Part shown: piece by piece, positions 14,382 to 21,827 of the stretch
Numbering within the stretch: position 1 is the first letter of the stretch
Layout: every line of letters starts with the position of its first letter
Assembly: GCA_946404865.1 (NCBI GenBank)
Contig: CAMJFC010000030.1
Coordinates: 1 to 34,031 of the forward strand
From: an uncultured Prevotellaceae bacterium
GTDB taxonomy: Bacteria > Bacteroidota > Bacteroidia > Bacteroidales > Bacteroidaceae
Length of the DNA: 34,031 bases
Reading direction: 5' to 3'
Notes under the pieces: model-generated
Told to the model about the DNA's origin: nothing
The model's input: the letters and a program-made list of their open reading frames with translations, nothing else
Database searches by the model: none
Made by a program: the position numbers and the translations under genes

Positions 14382-16735
14382 TGATCGCGAATGGGTTTGG
14401 TAATAGCATTACCACCAAGGTTAATGGTCTCTTGCAATTTGATGTCAGCAGAAGAGCAGCCCACCTTAATCATATATTGTCCAGGACAGATGTTCCACTG
14501 CCGTTGTTGGTCGTGACTATAGAATCCGAACTGCTCGGTATACAGTTTGACAATTACAGTCTTGCTTTCACCTGGTTGCAAAGAGACACGCGCAAAGCCT
14601 TGCAACTGAATAGGTCGGATGTTCTGGTCGGCCGATGTGGGTGAAAGGTAAATCTGTGCTATTTCATCGGCAGCCATCTGTCCTGTATTTTTGACTTCGA
14701 AAGTCAAATTGACGAATTCATCGGCAGTTGACGCGTCTTTGTCCACTTTCAATTTGCTATATTCAAAAGATGTATAGCTGAGACCATAACCGAAAGGCCA
14801 TTGCACGCGAGAGTCTTTGTCTGCCGTGTAATTATAGCATATCGGCTCATTGATTTCTGTATTGGGATAGCTCACCGACAATTTAGCCGACGGTGATACC
14901 TTGCCATAGAGGATGTCTGCCACTGCATCTCCACCTTCCTCGCCGGGATACCACGCCTGTATGACCGCTGCACATCGCTCAGCAAGACCTGATACCACTT
15001 GGGCACGGCCACCGAACATCACCAGCACGACGGGCTTACCCGTCTTGATTAGTTCATTGACGAACTGTTCTTGTTTGCCCGGCAGGCGAAGTCCTTGACG
15101 GTCTCGGTTTTCACCGCACAACATCACATTCTCCCCTACAGCAGCCACGATGACATCACACTCCTGTGCCATCTGCAACGCCTCCTGCATGTCAGCCTTT
15201 TCTCCAGAATCCACTTTCCGGTGCAGTATCCAATACTCCCAGGCACGCTCATCGCCACCTTCGCTGTATTTTGTTTCTATCTCTTCAGTCCAGTCACATC
15301 CACGTGAATAGCATATGTTCAACCCTTCCGGTTGACGGCCTTGCATACCCTCCAACAGTTTCACAATATGTGGATTGTCTGCCACATTCTCCATTCTTTT
15401 CCAGAAATAGGACATAGCCGGGTAAGTATAATCGCCACACATGGCCCAGATAGAATTGGCATTCGGTCCTGTCAGCAGCACATTGAGTTTTTCGCCTTGC
15501 GGTTTGATATTCGTGTTCTTCAAATTGATAGGCAGGATGCCGTTGTTCTCAAGCAGCACCACCGATTGGGTGGCGATATCATAAGCCGTCTGACGCTCTT
15601 CCTTCGAGTCAAGTGTGATTTGTTCTGTTGAATAGAGATAAGGATTCTTGTCTAACAATCCAGCACGGAATTTCTGTCTGAGCACATTTTTCACAGCCCG
15701 TTCCAACACTTCGGGTTTCACAAGCCCCTGGTCGATGGCATCTTGCAGATATTGATAATCGGCCCCTGAGGGGAAATCCACGTCATTGCCACCATTGATG
15801 GCAGCCGCAGCCTTTTGTACCGGTGTTTCCAAATTTGGCAGTTGGTCGATAGCGGTATAGTCGCTGACCACCATTCCGTCGAAACCCACATATCCACGCA
15901 AGATGTCATTAAGTATTTCACCATTAGCCACACACCGTATTCCGTGAACGTCATGATAGCCAGGCATGACCACTTTGCTGCCGGCCAACCGTATCATGGT
16001 CTCGTGTGGCAACAGAATTTCCTCCATCAGTTCCTTCTCTTCGGCATCGCCACCACCGCCATAACCGAGGTAGTGCTTTGAGCAGGCCCCCACCCCTTTT
16101 TTGAGGTCGCCTTGTTGCAGACCACGAACAAAAGCACATCCCATCATCGCCGACAAGTAAGCATCTTCACCATACGACTCCTCCAAACGGTTGAAACTGG
16201 GCGTACGGCATACATCCACCATCGGCGAGAGCGCCAACACACCACCCATCCGCCTCAGGGCGTCAGCAGTCTGTTGAGTCTTCAACTCTGCCAGTTGCGT
16301 ATTGAACGAGCATGCCTGCCCTATCTGTTGGGGGTAGATGGTAGAGCCCAACGTATTGACTCCTGAGAGCACCTCTTCGTGGCAGAGAGCCGGAATGCCA
16401 TTCGGGGTGTTGTTTATCAACCATTCCTGCACGGCAGCCACACGGTCGCGCAGCACATTAGGGTCTCTGGGTTGTTGCATGGCAAACTGCGAGAAATGTC
16501 CGATGCCATTCGGTATCAACTGCCGGCATTTGGCCGTATCGAGTTGGCCTTGCTCATTAAAGAGTTCGTCCATGTACATACTTCGCAGTTGGGCTATTCG
16601 CTCTTGCTGCGACATTTTGCTGTAGAGTTCGTCAATCTGTTGCTCCATATCAATTGTCTGTTTACAACTTGCAAATAATGCCGTCAAGCAGAGCATGGCC
16701 CATAACTTCAGGCAAGTCAGTCGGTTGTTTACCAT
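14354..16735 (-). CDS. Glycoside hydrolase family 3 beta-glucosidase-like lipoprotein
   Basis: 793 residues. The signal sequence ends in FASC (lipobox), so it is probably anchored to a membrane facing the periplasm or surface. GH3 N-terminal barrel: GIPALCHEEVL, KHYLGYGG, KVVMPGYHDVHG and DGMVVSDYTAIDQL with the nucleophile D292. GH3 C-terminal sandwich: VVLLENNGILPI, AAVGENVMLCGENRDRQ with the likely acid/base glutamate, and PVVLVMFGG. A fibronectin type III-like end: PFGYGLSYTSFEYS, GFARVSLQPGESKTV. It would release glucose or xylose from oligosaccharides. No SusC/SusD or other glycan genes are adjacent, so the substrate is not indicated. Confidence 0.94.
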   Translation of the reverse strand: MVNNRLTCLKLWAMLCLTALFASCKQTIDMEQQIDELYSKMSQQERIAQLRSMYMDELFNEQGQLDTAKCRQLIPNGIGHFSQFAMQQPRDPNVLRDRVAAVQEWLINNTPNGIPALCHEEVLSGVNTLGSTIYPQQIGQACSFNTQLAELKTQQTADALRRMGGVLALSPMVDVCRTPSFNRLEESYGEDAYLSAMMGCAFVRGLQQGDLKKGVGACSKHYLGYGGGGDAEEKELMEEILLPHETMIRLAGSKVVMPGYHDVHGIRCVANGEILNDILRGYVGFDGMVVSDYTAIDQLPNLETPVQKAAAAINGGNDVDFPSGADYQYLQDAIDQGLVKPEVLERAVKNVLRQKFRAGLLDKNPYLYSTEQITLDSKEERQTAYDIATQSVVLLENNGILPINLKNTNIKPQGEKLNVLLTGPNANSIWAMCGDYTYPAMSYFWKRMENVADNPHIVKLLEGMQGRQPEGLNICYSRGCDWTEEIETKYSEGGDERAWEYWILHRKVDSGEKADMQEALQMAQECDVIVAAVGENVMLCGENRDRQGLRLPGKQEQFVNELIKTGKPVVLVMFGGRAQVVSGLAERCAAVIQAWYPGEEGGDAVADILYGKVSPSAKLSVSYPNTEINEPICYNYTADKDSRVQWPFGYGLSYTSFEYSKLKVDKDASTADEFVNLTFEVKNTGQMAADEIAQIYLSPTSADQNIRPIQLQGFARVSLQPGESKTVIVKLYTEQFGFYSHDQQRQWNICPGQYMIKVGCSSADIKLQETINLGGNAITKPIRDHYFSECTSK

Positions 16736-16860
16736 AATTCGATTGATTGTTGTTTGGTTAGTAATTGATGATATGGATGCAAAGTTCTACATTTTTTTTG
16801 GATTTTCAGCTGTTTTTTCAAAAAAATACGGTTGCAGTGTAAAAGAACAGGAAATATTAT

Positions 16861-17355
16861 TCATTTCAAAAGGATGGAATCATCGTCTGGCATACAAGTT
16901 TGCAGCTGTGAGACATATTCATCCCACATCTGTTCAAGTGAATCCGCATGTTCGTCAGAGAGTTGTTCACCGGAATGTCCATCGGTCCAATTGAAAGCGG
17001 GAATGGTTTCACCCAATTGCTCAGTGGTCAATAGCCTGGCAGCATGGTCGGGGTCAATCATTGCATCAAGTTGCATTCGGATATAATACACTTTGCGTCC
17101 TTTCCCACTCCAATCGACATCGGGATAGGGCTGACCAATAAAGGTGCCATGCATCACCACTCCGTGGCGACCGCCCCCTGTGCGTATCATATAAAATTTG
17201 TCACCCGGATGCACTTTTTGGTATTCCCAAATGCTCCATTCATAATAAAAAGCGGAATTGTGGAAACCATTCATCGCCTGTCGGAACTCATATATCCGAT
17301 AGTTGCTGATGTCTGTGTTCCAACGCATGATGAATGTCTTTCGAAAATGGTGCAT
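16861..17355 (-). CDS. Uncharacterised protein, possible PUA/EVE-like fold
   Basis: 164 residues from ATG 17355, chosen because AAGG lies 7 nt upstream; a GTG at 17358 and an ATG at 17328 are alternatives. No signal peptide or TM. Middle part: YEWSIWEYQKVHPGDKFYMI, then RTGGGRHGVVMHGTF and DWSGKGRKVYYIRMQL. The 'GD-x-[FY]-x-[ML]-[IR]-x...G-[IV]-V-x-x-G-x-[FI]' pattern is reminiscent of small beta-barrel PUA/EVE-type domains, but I cannot assign a family. It is 21 bp downstream of another unrecognised gene and probably co-expressed with it. Confidence 0.7.
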   Translation of the reverse strand: MHHFRKTFIMRWNTDISNYRIYEFRQAMNGFHNSAFYYEWSIWEYQKVHPGDKFYMIRTGGGRHGVVMHGTFIGQPYPDVDWSGKGRKVYYIRMQLDAMIDPDHAARLLTTEQLGETIPAFNWTDGHSGEQLSDEHADSLEQMWDEYVSQLQTCMPDDDSILLK

Positions 17356-17376
17356 CACCCTGCCTTGTGCTTGATT

Positions 17377-18174
17377 CTAGAGTCGGAGCCATTTGTCTTC
17401 GTCCATCTTGCACAGACAGGCTTGTGCGTCATCGAGCAAGACGAACTCTTCCTCGCCACTCATCAATGTGCAGAAGTCGCCAAACTGCACCATTTTACAA
17501 TCGTTACCATTCATCATGCCCACGTATCGGCACTCGCCGATGAACACATCGCCGTTGTTGTCTGATACCCTTACATTACTCAGTTCTTCATCATCGCTCA
17601 CATGGCGCTGCTCTTCCATCAATATTCTCGCATCAGAAAGAGTCCATTGTACCTTGGCAAAATCGTCAAAAGCCTTTCGCACCTTGTCGTCCATGTTGTC
17701 TGTCCCGGCATATCGCAGTGGATTGACGAACCAACTTCTGTTAAGTCCGGCGATAACCGTACGTTCGTCGCGGTACAGCAGTTCCGCCATGTTGACACAA
17801 TTCTGCAGCCACTGTCTCTCCATCGCTTCGCCGTTGAGTTTCACCCCCTTCTCTTCTTTGTTGATGATGTGAGCCGCCCGATGTGTTTTTTTCACGGCAT
17901 TGAGCAATGCATAGCACAGATACACATCGACTTGCGAGGAGAGCCACGGCAGTTCAACCACGATGATTCCGTTCCATAAACATCTGACACACACACCCGT
18001 CGTGGATTGTTGCCTCACGCTTATACAATACGACGCCGTCTCGTCATCACGTAGGTCGTTGCACACAACATCTATATCTTCATCGGTGACTCTGCGCATC
18101 AAACCTACAAATTTCTCCTTTACTTTTTCTTCGTTGAATCTGAGTATCCCTTTAATGAAATAATGGTATGCCAT
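17377..18174 (-). CDS. Uncharacterised cytoplasmic protein
   Basis: 265 residues from ATG 18174 (MAYHYFIKG); an in-frame ATG two codons upstream is possible. No signal peptide, TM segment or catalytic motif that I recognise. Features seen: an N-terminal MAYHYFIKGILRFNEEKVKEK, a beta-rich centre (CVRCLWNGIIVVELPWLSS), a helical stretch with MERQWLQNCVNMAELLYRD, and an acidic C-terminal domain (VFIGECRYVGMMNGNDCKMV, EEEFVLLDDAQACLCKMDED). Eight or more cysteines in a cytosolic-type protein is high. First gene of a two-gene unit with the PUA/EVE-like protein. Confidence 0.68.
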   Translation of the reverse strand: MAYHYFIKGILRFNEEKVKEKFVGLMRRVTDEDIDVVCNDLRDDETASYCISVRQQSTTGVCVRCLWNGIIVVELPWLSSQVDVYLCYALLNAVKKTHRAAHIINKEEKGVKLNGEAMERQWLQNCVNMAELLYRDERTVIAGLNRSWFVNPLRYAGTDNMDDKVRKAFDDFAKVQWTLSDARILMEEQRHVSDDEELSNVRVSDNNGDVFIGECRYVGMMNGNDCKMVQFGDFCTLMSGEEEFVLLDDAQACLCKMDEDKWLRL

Positions 18175-18236
18175 ATGCACATCTTTTTATAGAATTATAA
18201 ATACACTTGATTAGCGAACAAATCACAAGGAGAAAA

Positions 18237-18267
18237 GGAGGCTATCCCGAATCATGGGACAACCTCC
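18237..18267. repeat. Imperfect palindrome, copy 1
   Basis: Arms 18237-18248 and 18256-18267 pair at 10 of 12 positions with a 7-base loop. On the minus strand it is followed by CTTTTCTCC, so it could act as a weak terminator or attenuator in the leader of the unknown gene pair. Confidence 0.6.
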
Positions 18268-18367
18268 AGAATATTGCGGGAACATTCATCATTTTCTTTT
18301 TCCATCGATTCGTATCGGTCATGGCAGACAACGGCTATCTGTCGAATGACGCTGCAAAATTAAAACG

Positions 18368-18394
18368 AGGTTGCCCCAAATCGTGGGACATCCT
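18368..18394. repeat. Imperfect palindrome, copy 2
   Basis: Arms 18368-18377 and 18385-18394 pair at 8 of 10 positions with a 7-base loop. It matches copy 1 at 21 of 27 positions in the same orientation, 129 bp away. Confidence 0.6.
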
Positions 18395-18413
18395 ATAAAA
18401 AAGATGAAAAAAA

Positions 18414-18445
18414 ATTGGATTAAAGTGTTATTTATCGTATTTTTG
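18414..18445 (+). promoter_or_regulatory. Promoter of the SanA-like gene
   Basis: ATTG (18414-18417, near TTTG), 20-nt spacer, TATTTTTG (18438-18445) then CA. Good -7 box 42 bp before the ATG at 18488. Confidence 0.7.
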
Positions 18446-18487
18446 CACTAATATAGCATCAAAAGAATTGAAATCATCCCAAACGAA

Positions 18488-19147
18488 ATGGAAAAAGTAT
18501 TTAAGACCATCGCCAAAATATCGGCCTATCTGATTACAATCTGCATCATCTTGATGCTGGTATGCAACAGTATCGTCTCATGCAACGCTAAAGGCAAAGT
18601 TTTTTCCGAACTCGACAGCATAGCTCCTACTAAGTGGGGGTTGTTGTTGGGTACCACACCACAAACCCGAATTGGCAACCGGAAGAACATGTTTTTCAAA
18701 TACCGCATAGATGCGGCTGCCCAACTGTATCATGCAGGTAAAGTGGAGCGCATCCTTATCAGTGGCGATGAGAACAGCCTCGACGGGGTGAATGAAGTCG
18801 TTTGCATGCGAGACTCCCTCGTGGCCCGCGGTTTACCAACCGACCGCATCGTTCTCGACGGGAAAGGCTTCCGCACACTCGACTCTATGGTCAGGGCGGT
18901 CAAAACCTACGGCATCAAATCATTTGTCATCATCTCACAAGAGTTTCACAACGAACGCGCCATCTATTTGGCTGAGCATCTTGACCTTGATGTTGAAAAG
19001 CTGCAAGCATACAATGCGGTTAGCCCCGACTCGGGCTGGTCCTTCATCACATACGCCCGTGAATATTTAGCAAGGGTTAGAATGTTTTGGGATATCATTT
19101 CTGGTCAACAACCTCAAGAACTGGGAAAATCTGAACCGTTCGACTAA
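18488..19147 (+). CDS. SanA/YdcF-like DUF218 membrane protein
   Basis: 219 residues. One N-terminal hydrophobic helix (about 12-32) anchors the protein; the rest is a DUF218 domain: WGLLLGTTP, NMFFKYRIDAAAQLYHAGKV, ILISGDE, EVVCMRDSLVARGLP, DGKGFRTLDSMVRA, FVIISQEFHNERAIYLAEHL. This layout is that of SanA, linked in E. coli to envelope barrier function (vancomycin exclusion at high temperature). The biochemical activity is not known. It stands alone, with its own promoter. Confidence 0.9.
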   Translation: MEKVFKTIAKISAYLITICIILMLVCNSIVSCNAKGKVFSELDSIAPTKWGLLLGTTPQTRIGNRKNMFFKYRIDAAAQLYHAGKVERILISGDENSLDGVNEVVCMRDSLVARGLPTDRIVLDGKGFRTLDSMVRAVKTYGIKSFVIISQEFHNERAIYLAEHLDLDVEKLQAYNAVSPDSGWSFITYAREYLARVRMFWDIISGQQPQELGKSEPFD

Positions 19148-19173
19148 TTCCTGTGCTATTTTAGTCCTTAAAA

Positions 19174-19205
19174 TTTGGACATATCAATCATCTATCGTAT
19201 TTTTG
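19174..19205 (+). promoter_or_regulatory. Consensus Bacteroidetes promoter
   Basis: TTTG (19174-19177), 20-nt spacer, TATTTTTG (19198-19205) followed by CACCC. The -7 neighbourhood (TATCGTATTTTTGCAC) is the same as in the SanA-like promoter at 18434-18449. Confidence 0.75.
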
Positions 19206-19256
19206 CACCCGAATTGAAAAAAACAATCATTTGATCATTGCTATCCACTTTCAACA

Positions 19257-19406
19257 GTGAATGGCAATTGGGAAATTTACATCAAGAACGCAGCAATGCG
19301 TGCCAACCGAGCTTCCGGATTAGAGCAATCCGAAGAGCCACGGTGGCGAGCGAATATCGCAGATGTGGGCATACGCCAAAAACTCATTATAGCTCAAAGA
19401 CTGTAA
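19257..19406 (+). CDS. Possible 49-residue small protein
   Basis: An open frame starting at GTG 19257 and ending in TAA 19404-19406; the only internal ATG gives 36 residues. It reads with natural-looking composition: VNGNWEIYIKNAAMRAN, then GLEQSEEPRWRANIADVGIR, then QKLIIAQRL. It is in the same frame as the downstream amidohydrolase and separated from it by the single TAA. No Shine-Dalgarno. I do not recognise it; it may be chance, a small protein, or a remnant. Confidence 0.25.
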   Translation: MNGNWEIYIKNAAMRANRASGLEQSEEPRWRANIADVGIRQKLIIAQRL

Positions 19407-19532
19407 ATCTCCTTATGTGTCCGTCAATGGCATATAGGGATTTTTTATGCTCATCCAGCAAGTGTTGTTACTGGTCGTTGGACTCACATTCATTGGAATC
19501 CCATTATGTGTAACATTTTAATAGTAACAACA

Positions 19533-20408
19533 ATGAAAGAGAAAAGAAATTTGATTGGGAATGAGAGACATCTCAACAGTGATGATGACGGAAAGAGAAG
19601 AACAGAACAAGACGATGGATGTTATGAGAAGATACTGCTCCACATCCCCCACTCTTCAACCTCTTTTCCTTCTGACTCAACTTTTACATTTAAAGATTTG
19701 GATGAAGAGGAAAAACTTCTGATTGATTATTACACTGACAAATTGTTTATACCACTTAAACAAATAGGAATTAGTCCTTATATTTTTCCTTATTGCCGGT
19801 TGTTTTGCGATGTAGAACGACTGGCAAATGACCCGCTGGAAGACAAAGGATTGGGCATTTCATATCACCGTAGGGTGAACAATGACAAATCTGAAGAACG
19901 TTTCTTCAGTACTTTGACTGAGGCGTTTCATTACTATGCTGATTTTCATGCACATGTGGCTAAGAAAATTGTAGAGGCATCGCAGATAGGTAAAACAATT
20001 CTGATTGACTGTCATAGTTTTTCAGCGCGGCCCAACCTACTCAACTCGAATCCGCCAGACATCGACATTTGCATTGGTTATAACGATGATGAAACCAAGC
20101 CGCACGACAACGTCATCGAGCACATCGTGACTCATTTCATGGGTTGTGGTTACCACGTCGGTATCAATATCCCTTTTTCCAACAGCAAAACCTTTGCTGT
20201 GCCAGTAAACTATCATTCAGTAATGATAGAAGTTAACAAAAAACTCTATATGAATGAGTTGACCCTTCAAAAGACTGTTGGGTTCAGAAAAATGAAGAGT
20301 GAGATTCTTGCTCTTTACGAAGAATTACTAAATCCGTCAGAACCTACGCCATCACCACATCAAGCACCATCATCAACACAAAACCGACAGCAAAGCCGAT
20401 GGTGCTGA
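19533..20408 (+). CDS. N-formylglutamate amidohydrolase-like protein
   Basis: 291 residues from ATG 19533; an in-frame ATG at 19506 is possible. The recognisable domain begins only at about residue 34 with KILLHIPHSSTSFP. Then come LIDYYTDKLF, PYCRLFCDVERLANDPLE, ILIDCHSFSARP, DICIGYNDDETKP and HSVMIEVNKKLYMNE. These are the blocks of the FGase family, which hydrolyses N-formyl-L-glutamate or related formyl/acyl amino acids. The charged N-terminal extension (GNERHLNSDDDGKRRTEQDD) is unusual. The last 21 codons overlap the 3' end of the ZIP gene on the other strand, so the C-terminal tail (rich in P, S, Q) is probably not a folded part. No other histidine-degradation genes are adjacent. Confidence 0.85.
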   Translation: MKEKRNLIGNERHLNSDDDGKRRTEQDDGCYEKILLHIPHSSTSFPSDSTFTFKDLDEEEKLLIDYYTDKLFIPLKQIGISPYIFPYCRLFCDVERLANDPLEDKGLGISYHRRVNNDKSEERFFSTLTEAFHYYADFHAHVAKKIVEASQIGKTILIDCHSFSARPNLLNSNPPDIDICIGYNDDETKPHDNVIEHIVTHFMGCGYHVGINIPFSNSKTFAVPVNYHSVMIEVNKKLYMNELTLQKTVGFRKMKSEILALYEELLNPSEPTPSPHQAPSSTQNRQQSRWC

Positions 20409-21126
20409 AGTTCGAGTGTTGACCGCTGGAAGCTTCCGGGATGAGTTCTTCGACAACAACGTATAGCATAGCTCCAGCGGCAAAAGCCAACATGTACTGG
20501 AGGACAGGCATCAGCAGCGAAGACAACAGCAGGACAGCGAGAGCACCTATCGGTTCAACCACTCCACTGAGCGACCCGATAAGGAACGAGTGCCAACGGC
20601 TGTTGCCTGCGGCTCGCATGGGCATAGAGATGATGGCCCCCTCTGGTACATTCTGGATGGCAATACCGAGTGATACGGCAACAGCGCTGGCCAGTGAGAT
20701 ATTTGCCATACCACTGTCGGCCCCTGCGAACACGACGCCGACAGCCATGCCTTCAGGCAAGTTATGGATGGTGACCGCCAATGCCAACATCGCCGTCTTG
20801 GAAAGATGCGAGTGCATACCTTCAGGCTTGTCTGTGTCGATATGCAGGTGTGGTGTCAGCTCGTCAATCAGCAAGAGGAAGCCCATTCCTAACAAAAAAC
20901 CTATGGCAGCGGCCATAACTGACCAAGCCCCTTTGCCAGCTTCCATCTCAATGGCAGGAATCAGCAATGACCATACCGATGCTGACACCATCACTCCTGA
21001 TGCAAAACCAAGCAGTGCCTTCTGTAGTCGCACTGACATATTGTCCTTCATCAGAAAGACGAAAGCAGAACCGAGAATCGTGCCAAGAAGCGGTATGAGC
21101 AGTCCTATGATCAATGTCGTTGTCAT
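20344..21126 (-). CDS. ZIP-family metal transporter
   Basis: 260 residues, eight predicted membrane helices. The two ZIP metal-path helices are clear: HNLPEGMAVGVVFAG and QNVPEGAIISMPMRA. A histidine-containing loop (TPHLHID, EGMHSH) lies before the first. Resembles ZupT/GufA-type importers of zinc, iron or manganese in the inner membrane. The start at 21126 overlaps the stop of the upstream flavodoxin-family gene as ATGA, and the 3' end overlaps the amidohydrolase gene by 65 bp tail to tail. Confidence 0.93.
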   Translation of the reverse strand: MTTTLIIGLLIPLLGTILGSAFVFLMKDNMSVRLQKALLGFASGVMVSASVWSLLIPAIEMEAGKGAWSVMAAAIGFLLGMGFLLLIDELTPHLHIDTDKPEGMHSHLSKTAMLALAVTIHNLPEGMAVGVVFAGADSGMANISLASAVAVSLGIAIQNVPEGAIISMPMRAAGNSRWHSFLIGSLSGVVEPIGALAVLLLSSLLMPVLQYMLAFAAGAMLYVVVEELIPEASSGQHSNFSTIGFAVGFVLMMVLDVVMA

Positions 21127-21776
21127 CGTGTGCTATGGAACAAATTCTCTGCCATCCGCTTACCTGCGTCGTATGCCTTTTGTAAATCCTCCTCCCAGTG
21201 CTCATCACGCCACTGCCGCTTGGCCTTTTCAGAAAAGCCTGCCAACTCATAACGGTCGTAGTTCTTCACCTGATAGGTGTTAAAGGCTATCAAACGTTTT
21301 GGTTGACCGAGGGCGTTGGCAATACAGTATTCCATTGAGCCATAACCCTGGCTGTTATTCCTGTCCGGCTGCCCGTTCATCGTTTCGAGAAGAACGACAG
21401 GCATCTTCTTGGGTGCTGTCAAACTGTAGTCGTTATAAGAGAGCCAAGGGAATGCCAGACGCTCTAAAAATGTGCGCATCTGACCAGTCACGTCACCAAA
21501 GTATATCGGTGAGCCCAACACCAATCCGTCGGCTCCGGCGATCTCTTCCAAAATGGGAGTCAACGCGTCCTTGAACTTGCATACGTTCGAGGCTTTACCT
21601 TTGACCTTACAAGCCATACACGACATACAACCTTTGTAGTCAAGACTATACAAACGTATTGTTTTTACAATTATCTCATTGCTCACGGAGTTTGCACCTT
21701 CTGCAAATTTCTGTAGCATGGAGGCCGTATTGAAGTTTTTTCGCGGACCTCCGTCAATAATCATGATTTTTGTCAT
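21123..21776 (-). CDS. Flavodoxin-family NAD(P)H-dependent oxidoreductase
   Basis: 217 residues. N-terminal MTKIMIIDGGPRKNFNTASM is the phosphate-binding loop of the flavodoxin-like FMN reductase fold. A cysteine cluster GCMSCMACK with a further C nine residues on is reminiscent of iron-sulfur flavoproteins, though the spacing is longer than usual. ADGLVLGSPIYFGDVTGQMRTFLERL is the second FMN loop. Likely an FMN-dependent reductase; electron partner unknown. Coupled by ATGA to the ZIP transporter, which could suggest a metal-redox link. Confidence 0.88.
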   Translation of the reverse strand: MTKIMIIDGGPRKNFNTASMLQKFAEGANSVSNEIIVKTIRLYSLDYKGCMSCMACKVKGKASNVCKFKDALTPILEEIAGADGLVLGSPIYFGDVTGQMRTFLERLAFPWLSYNDYSLTAPKKMPVVLLETMNGQPDRNNSQGYGSMEYCIANALGQPKRLIAFNTYQVKNYDRYELAGFSEKAKRQWRDEHWEEDLQKAYDAGKRMAENLFHSTR

Positions 21777-21827
21777 CGCCGTATTTTTTCTAAAGTTAAT
21801 GATGTTAATTATGGAGTTGTCCCCCTC

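Larger units (their letters stand above)
18175..18487. other. 313-bp divergent intergenic region
   Basis: Between the unknown gene pair (-) and the SanA-like gene (+). It contains two related imperfect palindromes, a plus-strand promoter at 18414-18445, and a minus-strand -7-like TAATTTTG (complement of 18355-18362) without a well-spaced -33. No open frame of interest is seen. Confidence 0.6.
19148..19532. other. 385-bp region with promoter but no convincing gene
   Basis: It follows the SanA-like gene and precedes the formylglutamate amidohydrolase. It contains a near-consensus promoter (19174-19205), then about 330 nt before the next likely ATG. Short self-complementary pieces are visible (CGGATT/AATCCG at about 19315-19331, GCGA-ATA-TCGC at about 19348-19358, CCACGGTGG at 19338-19346). 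One small open frame (19257-19406) is listed separately. It may be a long leader, a small RNA, a small-protein gene or a decayed gene. Confidence 0.5.

Noticed and set aside
18355..18362. Minus-strand TAATTTTG as promoter of the unknown gene pair
   Set aside because: The nearest TTTG is 14 nt away, too close for the consensus; kept only as a remark.
19238..19513. A 91-codon frame starting at TTG in the intergenic gap
   Set aside because: Cysteine/serine-rich, no start signal, and it competes with a more natural-looking frame (19257-19406). Not called as a gene.
20441..21283. A 280-codon open frame on the plus strand
   Set aside because: Antisense to the ZIP transporter and flavodoxin-family genes; composition is rich in S, P, A and T as expected for a shadow frame.
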